43,536 nucleotides of DNA from Streptococcus parasanguinis (GTDB taxonomy: Bacteria; Bacillota; Bacilli; Lactobacillales; Streptococcaceae), in assembly GCF_001074805.1 (NCBI RefSeq), contig NZ_JUPI01000054.1, positions 1-43,536 on the forward strand, written 5' to 3'. A model generated the notes under the pieces. It was not told the DNA's origin, did no database searches, and saw nothing but the letters and a program-made list of their open reading frames with translations. The position numbers and the translations under genes were made by a program. Shown one piece after another: positions 15,059 to 24,212 of this stretch (position 1 is its first letter; the number at the start of each line of letters is the position of its first letter).

Positions 15059-16351
15059 ATGACCAAGTATTTAGTCCAGAAGTTTTTCTGGTTACGAGAA
15101 AAAAGTTTGATTCAAATTTCCCAGAAAACCCTGGTTTCCTTATTTCCTTTTTTCCTATTTTCAGGAATCATTCGGGTGATCGCTCTATCGGTCTTCTCCG
15201 ATCGAGGCTATATCCATCAGCTCTTTTCGATGGATAGTTGGTTGCCGTGGGATCAAGCTATTAGTCAAGTCCTTATCAATTTTTCCAACTTTCTAGGAGG
15301 GCTAGCAGGCCCTTTAGCGACCTACTTCGCTGGAAAATACACAGCTGGGCACTACGGTAGAAGTACAGGGACAGCAGGTGTCACTGCTCTTTTGGTCAGC
15401 TTGATTGTAGGCTCTCAGGAATTGTTGGTGGGCCCCCTCCATGACGGGCAACTGACGCGTATCAACTTACCTGCGACGACCAATATCGTCTTAGCGATTT
15501 TTTTAGGCTATCTAATCGGGCAAATCTTTCGTCTATCCAAGGCTAGTGACGACCAGATTGTAGACAAGGATTTCATCTATCAACCCAAGACGGTGCGTCC
15601 CATTTTCTTATCCTTAGTTCTAGGGGTCAGCCTCAATCTTCTTTTGGTTCTTGGAAATCAATTTAATATTTTTCAGACTATCCGACAGTTCTTGGCTTCT
15701 CTAATGGTAAGCAGTCATCATCTGCTGTCCACCTTTGTCATGGGACTATTTAGTGGGCTATCTGCTTGGTTTGGTAATAGTCAATCCTTTGCCTTGAACT
15801 CAATTGCGGATGATAACTTTGCTTTGGAAAATCTCACCTACGCTGTGACGCATCATACAACGACAGGCATTCCTCATCTCTATACCTTGACCAATTTGTA
15901 CCGCAGTTTTGGTCTGGTGGCTGGTGTCGGCGCTGTCCTAGCGCTTTTGGTTGCAATCTTATTGGTTTCACGAAGTCAAAAGGACAAGAAAGTCAGCCTC
16001 CTCAGTCTGTTTCCAAGTCTCTTTAACAATGGGGCTTCTTTCATGGTAGGAATACCGGTCCTTCTCAACCTCCTATATGTGATTCCCTTCTTATTGATCC
16101 CCTTGGTGAATATGGGAATAGCAGCTGTAGCTTTGTGCTTCAAGCTGATGCCTGCAGCCGTCTATCCGGTGCCAGATGGGACTCCTAGCCTTCTCTATGC
16201 TTTTATTGGAACCGGAGGAAGTTTGAGGGCCTTAGCTGTCAGTATCCTTTGTTTTGCCATCGATGTGCTCCTTTATCTACCATTTGTCCGCATGGGAAAT
16301 CGTATCCGAAAAGATCTAAAAGTGAAAGGAGAAAGCGATGAAAGTCTCTAA
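15059..16351 (+). CDS. PTS EIIC-like membrane protein (lactose/cellobiose family), catalytic residues missing
   Basis: A 430-residue protein with about ten membrane segments and the overall order of a lactose/cellobiose EIIC, the sugar channel of a phosphotransferase system. AGGAGG at 15049-15054 precedes the ATG. The two active-site motifs of the family appear changed. Where a GIHG with the catalytic His is expected the sequence reads WFGNSQSFALN. Where NINEP with the substrate-binding Glu is expected it reads LFNNGASFMVGIP. No EIIA or EIIB gene is near. It may carry a substrate without phosphorylation or serve another role. It overlaps the next gene, a DUF915 hydrolase, by 14 bases, suggesting a joint function. 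Confidence 0.75.
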   Translation: MTKYLVQKFFWLREKSLIQISQKTLVSLFPFFLFSGIIRVIALSVFSDRGYIHQLFSMDSWLPWDQAISQVLINFSNFLGGLAGPLATYFAGKYTAGHYGRSTGTAGVTALLVSLIVGSQELLVGPLHDGQLTRINLPATTNIVLAIFLGYLIGQIFRLSKASDDQIVDKDFIYQPKTVRPIFLSLVLGVSLNLLLVLGNQFNIFQTIRQFLASLMVSSHHLLSTFVMGLFSGLSAWFGNSQSFALNSIADDNFALENLTYAVTHHTTTGIPHLYTLTNLYRSFGLVAGVGAVLALLVAILLVSRSQKDKKVSLLSLFPSLFNNGASFMVGIPVLLNLLYVIPFLLIPLVNMGIAAVALCFKLMPAAVYPVPDGTPSLLYAFIGTGGSLRALAVSILCFAIDVLLYLPFVRMGNRIRKDLKVKGESDESL

Positions 16352-17195
16352 AAAAACAGCCATCGTCCTCACTTTGGTCTGTCTTTTCTTGATCGGTTTA
16401 GCCATACCTTCTTATAGCTGGACTCGTACCAATGTTTCAAAAATCGAGAAATTTTATAATTCCAAACTGTCGCCCATCATTATGATCCCGGGAAGCTCTG
16501 CGACAGAGAACCGCTTTGATGGCTTGGTGGCCAAGCTCAACAAAGAGCGTCAAGGAACCAAACACAGTCTGCTCAAGGTCAAAGTTTGGAATGATGGGCA
16601 GATCACCTATAGTGGAAGTATGGATGCCAAGGACAATGAACCGGTGATTGTGGTCGGTTTTGAAAACAACAAAGATGGCTATAGCAATATTAAAAAGCAG
16701 GCTAAACTATTTAATCAAGCCTTTGAAGCCCTTCAAGAAAAATACAATTTTAATAATTTCAAGGGCTTGGGTCATTCTAACGGTGGCTTGATTTATACAG
16801 CCTTTATTGAAAATTACTTGGGGGATTATGATATAGATCTCAAGACCCTCATGACCATCGGAACTCCCTACAATTTCACGGAGACCAATATCAAAAATAA
16901 ATCTGAGATGTTGGCCGATTTTATCAAGGGAAAAGAAGCCATCCCCAATACGCTTCATATGTATTCAGTAGCAGGGACCATCACCTATGATTCAGATGAG
17001 TTGGTCCCAGATGCCAGTGTTTCTGCTGGGAAATATATCTACCAAAACCAAGCTGCTAGTTATACGGAGATCACAGTGACGGGGGAAGATGCCCAGCATT
17101 CGGACCTTCCAACCAATGATGAGGTGGTTGCCTTGGTGAAAGAGCATATTGAAAGTCAACCGGATCGTAGAACCAAACCAAATAAAGAAAACTAA
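16338..17195 (+). CDS. DUF915 alpha/beta hydrolase, membrane-anchored or secreted
   Basis: A 285-residue protein with an N-terminal signal anchor at about residues 6-28. The alpha/beta-hydrolase fold follows: an oxyanion region PIIMIPGSSATENRFDGL (about 46-63), the nucleophile elbow GHSNGG (Ser near residue 147), an acidic residue in SDELVPDAS (about 220-228) and the histidine in DAQHSDLP (about 253-260). These match the DUF915 family, related to lipases and cutinase-like esterases. It probably works outside the membrane on an unknown ester. The gene starts inside the EIIC-like gene, preceded by GAAAGGAG, so both are cotranscribed. A terminator follows. Confidence 0.85.
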   Translation: MKVSKKTAIVLTLVCLFLIGLAIPSYSWTRTNVSKIEKFYNSKLSPIIMIPGSSATENRFDGLVAKLNKERQGTKHSLLKVKVWNDGQITYSGSMDAKDNEPVIVVGFENNKDGYSNIKKQAKLFNQAFEALQEKYNFNNFKGLGHSNGGLIYTAFIENYLGDYDIDLKTLMTIGTPYNFTETNIKNKSEMLADFIKGKEAIPNTLHMYSVAGTITYDSDELVPDASVSAGKYIYQNQAASYTEITVTGEDAQHSDLPTNDEVVALVKEHIESQPDRRTKPNKEN

Positions 17196-17197
17196 GT

Positions 17198-17229
17198 GTG
17201 AAGAAGGGATTCCTTCCTCACTCTTTTTT
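17198..17229 (+). terminator. Rho-independent terminator
   Basis: GTGAAGAAGG pairs with CCTTCCTCAC with one mismatch, followed by seven T. It ends the EIIC/hydrolase operon. Confidence 0.7.
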
Positions 17230-17278
17230 TAGTATAATAAAGTTCAGTATGAAAACACGGGAGACTAAAGGAGATCAG

Positions 17279-18397
17279 ATGAAAAGAGAACATTGGATTC
17301 AGTTGGGTTTAGCGGCTTCGAGTATGGTCTTGTTAACAGGATGTTACCAGAGATACCAGCGGCAGTCCAGTCCTAAAAAAGAGGTTGCAACGAGCCAGAC
17401 TTCAGCAAAAAAACAAGCGAAAAAAGCAGATAACAAACAATTATACCAGTCTGTTTTTTCAGACTACCAAAAGATTTTTGCCACTTCAAAAGAGTTAGAT
17501 GCCATTTCCAAATTGAATGATGCATTAGCTAAAGAAGATCGGATGATCAATAGCTGGGTGATCGAGACTATCATCAATCAGCCAGAAGCTGTCCGCTATG
17601 CCTTTAAGGACTTAAATAACGATGGGGTAGATGAGATGATCATCGCCAATCAGCAGACTGATGGAAGCTACTTTGTGACAGGAGTTTATTACCTCAAGGA
17701 CCAAAAACCGACTCTGCTAGCCGAAGGTTTTGTCGCTGGACACGGTGGAGCGCGCAATGCGACGACCCTCTATCAGGGAGGAGAAGTCCTAGAAGTGAGT
17801 TGGTTATCTGGTACTGGTCGAGGAGTAGCCGTGCTCTCACGGATAGAAAAGACGCCTCAAGCTGCGACCAAAGTCCAGGAAGAAGAAGTCCAAGTACCGG
17901 GGTCAGATCTGAATTCCCTCTTTGGAAAATCGGATGAGGATAAACTGGATCTCAAGAGTTTTGACTGGCAAGCTTTTGACAGCACACCATCGGCGGGAAA
18001 TAGCCAAAGCCAGGAAAAAACGCCTTGGAATGCTGAAAAATCAGCAAAATTAGCAGAATTTATGAAGACCTGGGGCGAAAAGATGGGCCAACCCAACTAT
18101 CAAAAAGGCATCGCTGGCGGTGATGTAGGACCAGACAACCTCTATACTCTAGGGGAAAATAGTAAGATGGATGCCATTTATACAGATACTGGTCAAGGAA
18201 ATGCAAAATACCGCATCGTGGAACGCTATAGCAATTGGGACAAGTATCCAGATGTGCATAGTTATTTCTTTGCCATTACAGATACAGGAGAAGGCATTGT
18301 CTTTCATTCTCCAACGACCAATGGAGGAAAGATGTATCTAAAACCAACGGACAACAAGGAACTTCAAGAAGAATTTACACAGTTGCTTCATCAATAA
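17279..18397 (+). CDS. Lipoprotein with a DUF4767-like C-terminal domain
   Basis: A 372-residue lipoprotein. The ATG at 17279 follows AAAGGAGA and gives MKREHWIQLGLAASSMVLLT with a GC lipobox at Cys22; an upstream in-frame start would bury the signal peptide. A charged linker (about 23-55) leads to a middle domain with DLNNDGVDEMIIAN, an EF-hand-like calcium loop found in several extracellular repeats. The C-terminal part (about 250-370, starting at TPWNAEKSAKLAEFMKTWG) resembles DUF4767. It should be attached to the outer face of the membrane. The function is unknown. TATAAT at 17233-17238 is its likely -10. It forms a single-gene unit. Confidence 0.8.
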   Translation: MKREHWIQLGLAASSMVLLTGCYQRYQRQSSPKKEVATSQTSAKKQAKKADNKQLYQSVFSDYQKIFATSKELDAISKLNDALAKEDRMINSWVIETIINQPEAVRYAFKDLNNDGVDEMIIANQQTDGSYFVTGVYYLKDQKPTLLAEGFVAGHGGARNATTLYQGGEVLEVSWLSGTGRGVAVLSRIEKTPQAATKVQEEEVQVPGSDLNSLFGKSDEDKLDLKSFDWQAFDSTPSAGNSQSQEKTPWNAEKSAKLAEFMKTWGEKMGQPNYQKGIAGGDVGPDNLYTLGENSKMDAIYTDTGQGNAKYRIVERYSNWDKYPDVHSYFFAITDTGEGIVFHSPTTNGGKMYLKPTDNKELQEEFTQLLHQ

Positions 18398-18403
18398 AAA
18401 GAA

Positions 18404-18447
18404 GAATAAACCAGAAAAGGAGTGTTTTTCTGGTTTTGTTTATTCAA
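18404..18447 (+). terminator. Rho-independent terminator
   Basis: GAATAAACCAGAAAA pairs with the TTTTTCTGGTTTTGTTTATTC arm, leaving a short loop and a small bulge. It separates the two lipoprotein genes. Confidence 0.75.
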
Positions 18448-18550
18448 AGAATGAATAAAGATACAATAAAAGAAATAATTTTTAGGATATAAAATATGTT
18501 AAAAACTAGTGATAATTGGCGGTGCATAAGTATTTGAAAACAGAAAATGT

Positions 18551-18579
18551 TTGACAATTAAAGGAAAATCATTTAAAAT
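18551..18579 (+). promoter_or_regulatory. Sigma-A promoter of the small lipoprotein gene
   Basis: TTGACA and TAAAAT stand 17 bases apart, 32 bases before the ATG. This promoter lies inside a longer possible reading frame, which argues for the start at 18611. Confidence 0.75.
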
Positions 18580-18610
18580 ATATTCATTCTTTATTTATAG
18601 GAGAAAAAAT

Positions 18611-19174
18611 ATGAAAAAACTTCTTACAGCCGGTGTGGCTCTCTTGTCCGTTGCAACGTTAGCAGCTTGTTCTGGTAAAACTGCTTCAGAATCATCAAGC
18701 AAAGATGCAAAAGCTTCTTCTAGCAAAGTAGAAAAATCATCTACTTCAGAAAGCAAATCAAGCAGTTCATCAAAATCGTCTAAATCAGCAACCTCTTCTG
18801 TTGAAATTCCAGAAATTGTCTTGTTAACTGATGAAGAAATCGACAACGCCAAAACACTTGGTGATATGAAAACCATTTATGGAAAAATGATTGACAACTA
18901 CACAAAATATGTCAAAGAGATTGGTGACAAGATCCCAGCATCTGGTAAAGATGCCTATAATAAGCAAGTAGATCCTGCGATCCAATCTATGGAGACTGCA
19001 AGAAAAACATTTAACGATACACTTTCAGCTGCAGGTTCTGATGATACAGTTGTTCCTGAACAAGCTCGTAGTCAATTCGCACAACAATTGAAAAATGCTC
19101 GCGATATTGCCCAAAAAGCTCTTGAAGGTGCTTATCAATCAATTGCACCATTGCTCTCTTCATCAGCTGAATAA
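18611..19174 (+). CDS. Small serine-rich lipoprotein of unknown function
   Basis: A 187-residue lipoprotein. Start 18611 follows TAGGAG and gives a standard signal peptide MKKLLTAGVALLSVATLAAC with the lipidated Cys20. A serine/lysine-rich linker (about 21-65) spaces a helical domain (about 75-187) from the membrane. The domain has IVLLTDEEIDNAKTLGDM and two long helices and matches no family I recognise. It is a single-gene unit between a strong promoter and a terminator. Such streptococcal proteins are surface-exposed; no enzymatic residues are apparent. Confidence 0.8.
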   Translation: MKKLLTAGVALLSVATLAACSGKTASESSSKDAKASSSKVEKSSTSESKSSSSSKSSKSATSSVEIPEIVLLTDEEIDNAKTLGDMKTIYGKMIDNYTKYVKEIGDKIPASGKDAYNKQVDPAIQSMETARKTFNDTLSAAGSDDTVVPEQARSQFAQQLKNARDIAQKALEGAYQSIAPLLSSSAE

Positions 19175-19180
19175 TCAATA

Positions 19181-19218
19181 AAAAAATAGGTTAGGACTTG
19201 AAGTCCCAGCCTATTTTT
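19181..19218 (+). terminator. Rho-independent terminator
   Basis: AATAGGTTAGGACT pairs with GTCCCAGCCTATT around a short loop, with A and T runs. It resembles the right-end hairpin of the intergenic repeats. Confidence 0.75.
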
Positions 19219-19220
19219 GC

Positions 19221-19298
19221 TTTCTTACAAAAATGTAAGAAATAAAGGGTAAAATGTAAGGTTATGTTATGGTGAAAGCCTTTCAGTTTTAGTACAAT
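19221..19298 (+). promoter_or_regulatory. BceR-type operator and activated promoter of the ABC transporter
   Basis: TTTCTTACA (19221-19229) and TGTAAGAAA (19234-19242) form a perfect inverted repeat with a 4-base spacer. Another half-site, TGTAAG, lies at 19255-19260. TACAAT at 19293-19298 is a -10 without a good -35. TTACA-N4-TGTAA is the pattern bound by BceR-like response regulators that activate bacitracin-type transporters. Confidence 0.6.
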
Positions 19299-19349
19299 AG
19301 ATTTGTAAAAATGGATTGAAGCTTTTATCGAGCTAGAAAGGAACAGACC

Positions 19350-20117
19350 ATGACCCTACTAGACGTTCAACATATCAAAAAGATCTACAAAACCCGCTTT
19401 CAAGGAACGCAGGTCGAAGCCCTAAAAGATATTCACTTCACTGTTGAAAAGGGCGAATACGTCGCCATCATGGGGGAATCAGGATCCGGGAAATCCACCC
19501 TTCTCAACATCCTAGCCATGCTGGACCAGCCAACGGAAGGACGGGTCTACCTCAATGGCACCGACACCTCGACCATCAAAAACAAGGATGCGTCCAGTTT
19601 CCGTCGGGAAAAACTAGGCTTCGTCTTTCAAGATTTCAACCTGCTTGATACCTTGTCTGTCAAGGACAATATCCTTCTCCCTCTAGTCCTTTCTCGCAGA
19701 CCAGTCAAGGAAATGATGAGCAAGGTGGAGAGCGTCAGTCGGGAGTTGGGCATTCACCAACTGCTTGAAAAATACCCTTACGAAATCTCTGGTGGGCAAA
19801 AACAACGGGTAGCCGTAGCACGGGCTATCATCACCTCGCCAGAAATCCTCCTGGCGGATGAGCCAACAGGGGCGTTGGATTCCAAGTCATCCGCTGCTCT
19901 GCTGGATGTCTTTGAAGACATCAATACCATGGGCCAAACCATTCTCATGGTGACCCACTCAACCGCAGCAGCAGCGCGTGCCAAGCGCGTGCTCTTTATC
20001 AAGGATGGGATTCTCTATAACCAGATCTTCCGCGGAGAAAAGACAGAGCGTCAGATGTTCCAAGAAATTTCAGATACCTTGACGGTCATGGCGGGAAAGG
20101 AGGATCATGATGTTTAA
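19350..20117 (+). CDS. bceA: BceA-type ABC transporter ATPase
   Basis: A 255-residue ATPase of the antimicrobial-peptide resistance family (BceA/SalX type). Walker A is GESGSGKST at about residues 42-50, the Q-loop is FVFQDFNLL, the signature is ISGGQKQRVAVARAI, and Walker B is ILLADEPTGALD. It should power the BceB-like permease encoded next, releasing peptides such as bacitracin from lipid II-cycle targets. It overlaps the permease gene by 11 bases. The promoter region has a BceR-like inverted repeat. The matching sensor kinase and regulator are not in this window. Confidence 0.88.
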   Translation: MTLLDVQHIKKIYKTRFQGTQVEALKDIHFTVEKGEYVAIMGESGSGKSTLLNILAMLDQPTEGRVYLNGTDTSTIKNKDASSFRREKLGFVFQDFNLLDTLSVKDNILLPLVLSRRPVKEMMSKVESVSRELGIHQLLEKYPYEISGGQKQRVAVARAIITSPEILLADEPTGALDSKSSAALLDVFEDINTMGQTILMVTHSTAAAARAKRVLFIKDGILYNQIFRGEKTERQMFQEISDTLTVMAGKEDHDV

Positions 20118-22113
20118 ATTAACGAGTAAATTAGCTCTTTCCAACCTCAAACAAAATCGTAAGCTCTATTACCCTTTCGCTATAGCCGTTATTTTAACGA
20201 CCATGATCCTCTATAGCTTTATCGCCCTGGCAACGACCCCTCACTTAGAGGCTTCTTACGGAGGACGAACGGCGAGATATGTCCTTGGTTTTGGTTGTTT
20301 CGTCGTCCAGCTGGTCGTCATCATTTTAGTGGCTTATGCCAATGGCTATGTCATGAAAAATCGTTCCAAAGAACTGGGACTCTACAGTGTTCTGGGGATG
20401 GAGAAGAAGCACCTCCTCGTCATGACCTTATGGGAATTGCTTATCTTCTATATCCTCACAGTTGGCGCGGGACTGGGTTTGGGACTCTTATTTGATCCCT
20501 TGATTTTTGCCTTACTCCTAAAATGTATGGGTCTACCAGTCGTCATTCAATCAACCTTCCAGATAGGGGCTGTTCTTAACACTTTACTTGGGTTAGCCTT
20601 AGCTTTTGGCCTCATTCTCTTGTTGAATTCTTTACGCCTTTTGCGCTACAGTTCCCTCCACCTCATGCAACAAAAGAAAGCAGGAGAGAAGAAGGGAAGA
20701 TTCTTGCTGGTCCAAACTCTGTTAGGTCTAGGTCTCTTAGGAATTGCTTTCTATTTGGCGCTCACTGTTGAGCGTCCAGTTGCGGCCGTCCAAAGATTCT
20801 TTATTGCTGTCATCTTGGTCATTCTGGCGACTTATCTCTTATTCAACGCAGGATCGATTACCTTCTTAAGAATTCTTAAAGGTCGGAAACCCTACTATTA
20901 CAAGCCGGAGAATTTTATCTCTGTTTCCAACTTAATAGCTCGGATGCGAAAAAATGCAGCGGGTCTTGCGACCATTAGTATTCTTTCCACCATGGTCTTG
21001 GTCACCTTAACCGGGTCGCTCAATCTCTTTATTGGAGGGCAGAATTACCTAGATACTATGTACCCTTCGGACTACAATTTTAGTGTGGGACATATGCCTT
21101 CAGATGCTGAAACAGAACCGGTTATTGAGGAGGTTCAAGCTATTATTCAGAAAACAGCCGATGCGACACATCTGTCAGATTATCAGGTGGCACAGACAAC
21201 ATACTGGTCGGCTGAAATTCGAAAGATTGATGGAAGGATCTTAGAGGTGTATGACCAGTCCGATCAAGAAACTGGTCAGGAATTGAAGACAGAAGGAGTA
21301 GTCTACTTTTTTGATCAGGCGACTTATGAGCAACTGACCGGTCAAAAAGTTGAGCTTGGGGAAAATGAAATCCTAGCCTATGGGTATCAATATCCTGGAA
21401 GATTAGACGCGCAATTAGAAATCAATGGGAAGACCTTTACGATTAAAGAAAAACTAGACTCCAATTTTATCCAAGGAAAACTCCCTCAAGCCGACCTGTT
21501 TCAACACCAAATGGGCTTGTATCTTGTCCTCCCTGACTTGAACCAACTGGGACTAAAAATTGATAAAAATTTGGAATTCTCTATTAGTGCTAAAAATAAA
21601 GAAAACCAAGATTTTATAGCTGGAATGGCCAAAGAGCTTAATTCGACAGACAAAATGAGTCAATATGGTGCGACTTTGTTTGGTGGGGTTGATCGATACA
21701 GCATGGAGAAGGAGTGGCGTGAATCAGCAGGGACAATCCTCTTTATTGGGATTTTCCTATCGGTGATCTTTCTATTGTCTACGGTACTCGTCATTTACTA
21801 CAAGCAGATTTCAGAGGGCTATGAGGACCGGGATAATTTTGTGATCTTGCAACAAGTAGGGTTGGACCAAAAGCAAACGGCCACCACCATTCGCAAACAG
21901 ATTCTCACTGTCTTTTTCCTTCCTTTATTCTTCTCCTTCCTCTACCTAGGAGTGGCCTACAAGATGATTGCAAAGATCGTTGCCCTCTTAGGAGCAACCA
22001 ATGCGGGCTTGGTCCTTCAAACGACTCTTTCTATCTGCGCTGTCTTTTTCATCTCCTATATTCTCGTCTTTCTTCTGACTTCTAGAAGTTATCGGAAGAT
22101 TGTCGTGCGATAG
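20107..22113 (+). CDS. bceB: BceB-type ABC transporter permease
   Basis: A 668-residue permease with ten predicted membrane segments, in the order typical of BceB. These are one N-terminal segment, an FtsX-type group (about 60-250), a large extracellular domain between segments 7 and 8 (about residues 310-530, including NFSVGHMPSDAETEP) and a C-terminal FtsX group (about 540-660). The extracellular domain senses peptide antibiotics and signals to a BceS kinase. The N-terminus (FKLTSKLALSNLKQNRKLYY) is characteristic. AAAGGAGG precedes the ATG pair; 20107 is used. It is coupled to the ATPase by overlap. The peptide recognised cannot be told from sequence. Confidence 0.88.
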   Translation: MMFKLTSKLALSNLKQNRKLYYPFAIAVILTTMILYSFIALATTPHLEASYGGRTARYVLGFGCFVVQLVVIILVAYANGYVMKNRSKELGLYSVLGMEKKHLLVMTLWELLIFYILTVGAGLGLGLLFDPLIFALLLKCMGLPVVIQSTFQIGAVLNTLLGLALAFGLILLLNSLRLLRYSSLHLMQQKKAGEKKGRFLLVQTLLGLGLLGIAFYLALTVERPVAAVQRFFIAVILVILATYLLFNAGSITFLRILKGRKPYYYKPENFISVSNLIARMRKNAAGLATISILSTMVLVTLTGSLNLFIGGQNYLDTMYPSDYNFSVGHMPSDAETEPVIEEVQAIIQKTADATHLSDYQVAQTTYWSAEIRKIDGRILEVYDQSDQETGQELKTEGVVYFFDQATYEQLTGQKVELGENEILAYGYQYPGRLDAQLEINGKTFTIKEKLDSNFIQGKLPQADLFQHQMGLYLVLPDLNQLGLKIDKNLEFSISAKNKENQDFIAGMAKELNSTDKMSQYGATLFGGVDRYSMEKEWRESAGTILFIGIFLSVIFLLSTVLVIYYKQISEGYEDRDNFVILQQVGLDQKQTATTIRKQILTVFFLPLFFSFLYLGVAYKMIAKIVALLGATNAGLVLQTTLSICAVFFISYILVFLLTSRSYRKIVVR

Positions 22114-22170
22114 CGTTCGAGTCTATAAAAGATTAGAAATAAGATGAAACATACAACATTTTGTTAGCAC

Positions 22171-22205
22171 AAAAAACACCGGGGATGTAACCCCCGGTGT
22201 TTTTA
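22171..22205. terminator. Bidirectional rho-independent terminator
   Basis: AAAAAACACCGGGG pairs with CCCCGGTGTTTTT across a short loop (ATGTAAC). It lies between the converging permease and peptide-binding protein genes. Confidence 0.9.
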
Positions 22206-22211
22206 TCGTGA

Positions 22212-24176
22212 TTATTTCACGTGTTTTGCAAGTTCTTCTTGCGCTTTTTTGTTTGATTCTTCTTTTTCTTTCAACCAATTCTTATAAGCTTTTTCGTAGT
22301 CAGCAGTTGTGACTGTCTTGTCTTGCACTTTTTGGTATTTGAAGAAGCTTGTTTCACCTTTAATACCAATTGCAGAATTTGCTGCTGAGAATGGCGTCAC
22401 CTTCGTGATAGATGGAACTCCACCCTTAGAGTAGATTGGAAGAACAATGGCGTTTTCTGTCAACCAAGCTTGGGCAGCAGCGTATTTTTCATAACGTGCA
22501 TTGGTATCTAATTTTTCAGCATTGGCAGCATCCAACAATTCTTTGTATTGGTTCAAACCAATTTTTTCGATGAGCGCTTGGTCTTTCTTAGGATCAAGTC
22601 CCATACCAGTCAATGTTGAACCATCTGTTGGGTTCAAGATATCCAAGTAAGTAGATGGGTCTTGGAAGTCAGGTCCCCAACCAGTGATATCCATATCAAA
22701 GTCTTTTTGCTCTGGTGATTGGGCAAAGTAAGTAGCGTTATCTGCATCGTCTGTAGACAATTTTTGTACATCAATCACGACATTGTCTTTACCAAGAGCT
22801 GCTTCGATTGAGCTCTTCATAGAGTCTGCTTGTTGGACAAGAGCATTAGAAGATTGGTCTACGACATAGTCGATATGGATTGGGAATTGAACACCTTGTG
22901 ATTGCAATTCAGCCTTCGCTTTTTCAAGTTCCGCTTTGGCTTTATCCGCATTATGCAAGCTATCTTGAGCATCAGCAAAGCTAACACCATTCCACTCATC
23001 TCCTGTTGCGGCAAGCTTTTCTTCAACGAGAGTACCGAAGTCTTTCCCGCCTGCTTGCACAAATGTTGGTGGAACTAAAAGGGTACGAAGAGTTTTTGAT
23101 GCTCCGTCTTTCCCGTTAACTTGAGCGCTGTAGGAAGTTCTGTCTAAAGCAAAGTTCAAAGCTTGACGGAAGTTTTTGTTTTGAAGAGCTGTCTTAGTAC
23201 TGTTCTTTTGCTCATCAGACGTCTTCTTCGTATGGCCGTAGTTTTGACGGTTAACGTTGAAGTAAGCGTAGTAAACAGTAGAATCTTGTGGGGAATAAAC
23301 GATGTTATCCTTGAATTTCTTCTCAATCGTACTGTAAGTTGAGCTTGTTGGGAAGAGACGAGCAGTAGATAGGTTCCCATCTGAGAAGTTACGAGCAAGA
23401 TAGTCTTGGTCAGATCCATCGAAGTAAGTCAATTTAACCGTATCGATGTGAACATTTTTCTTGTCGTAGTAATCAGGGTTTTTATCCAACTCGATTTGTG
23501 ATTTTGAAGTGAAGGATTTCAAAATGTATGGACCATTGTAGAGGATACCATTTGGTTTCACGCTACCAAAGTCTTTCCCAGCTGATTCCAAGAATTTTTC
23601 ATTAACTGGCATCATGGTAGCAGTCGTCAATTTAGAATTCCAGAAAGATTCTGGTTGGTTCAAAGTGTATTGAAGAGTGTGATCATCAACAGCTTTTACC
23701 CCAACGGTTGAGAAGTCTTTGGTTTTCCCGTTTACATAGTCATCCAAGCCTTTGACTGAGTTTTGAACCAAGTAAAGAGCATCCGATTTTTTATCTGCTA
23801 CGTATTTTAGAGATGTCACGAAATCTTGTGCAGTAACGTCAGCGTATTCATTTCCTTCTGAATCATACCACTTCGCGTCTTTTCGAAGCTTGTAAGTATA
23901 AGTCAGACCATCTTTTGAAACGGACCAGTCCTCAGCAAGAGCAGGCACTAAGTTACCGTATTGATCGTTTTCAAACAAACCATCGACCAAGTTGGTTGTA
24001 ATGTCGCTTGTAGTTGAACGATTTGAAGTCAAATAGTTCAAGGAATCAGGGTCTGTACCATACACGTAGTTGTAGGTAGTCCCTTTTGACGCATTAGAAG
24101 ATGAGCCACATGCAGCAAGGAAAAGCGTTGAAGCTGCGGCGACACCTGCTAAAAGAGCAAGCTTCGATTTTTTCAT
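22212..24176 (-). CDS. Oligopeptide ABC transporter substrate-binding lipoprotein (AmiA/AliA type)
   Basis: A 654-residue lipoprotein of the SBP_bac_5 family. The signal peptide ends in the lipobox LAAC with Cys23. The domain opens with YVYGTDPDSLNYLTSNRSTT and has the family signature near residues 75-110 (VPALAEDWSVSKDGLTYTYK). The size matches streptococcal AmiA/AliA/AliB/HppA. It binds short peptides and passes them to an AmiCDEF permease, serving nutrition and sensing of peptide pheromones. No permease genes are adjacent, so it is an orphan binding protein. On the minus strand AAAGGAG precedes the start and TATAAT lies at 24212-24207. It is transcribed alone. Confidence 0.92.
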   Translation of the reverse strand: MKKSKLALLAGVAAASTLFLAACGSSSNASKGTTYNYVYGTDPDSLNYLTSNRSTTSDITTNLVDGLFENDQYGNLVPALAEDWSVSKDGLTYTYKLRKDAKWYDSEGNEYADVTAQDFVTSLKYVADKKSDALYLVQNSVKGLDDYVNGKTKDFSTVGVKAVDDHTLQYTLNQPESFWNSKLTTATMMPVNEKFLESAGKDFGSVKPNGILYNGPYILKSFTSKSQIELDKNPDYYDKKNVHIDTVKLTYFDGSDQDYLARNFSDGNLSTARLFPTSSTYSTIEKKFKDNIVYSPQDSTVYYAYFNVNRQNYGHTKKTSDEQKNSTKTALQNKNFRQALNFALDRTSYSAQVNGKDGASKTLRTLLVPPTFVQAGGKDFGTLVEEKLAATGDEWNGVSFADAQDSLHNADKAKAELEKAKAELQSQGVQFPIHIDYVVDQSSNALVQQADSMKSSIEAALGKDNVVIDVQKLSTDDADNATYFAQSPEQKDFDMDITGWGPDFQDPSTYLDILNPTDGSTLTGMGLDPKKDQALIEKIGLNQYKELLDAANAEKLDTNARYEKYAAAQAWLTENAIVLPIYSKGGVPSITKVTPFSAANSAIGIKGETSFFKYQKVQDKTVTTADYEKAYKNWLKEKEESNKKAQEELAKHVK

Positions 24177-24206
24177 ATTCGTGTCTCCTTTTGAATAATT
24201 TTAATT

Positions 24207-24212
24207 ATTATA
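24207..24212 (-). promoter_or_regulatory. -10 box of the peptide-binding protein gene
   Basis: On the minus strand TATAAT lies 31 bases before the start codon. The -35 region reads TTTATT at 17 bases spacing, a weak match. Confidence 0.5.
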
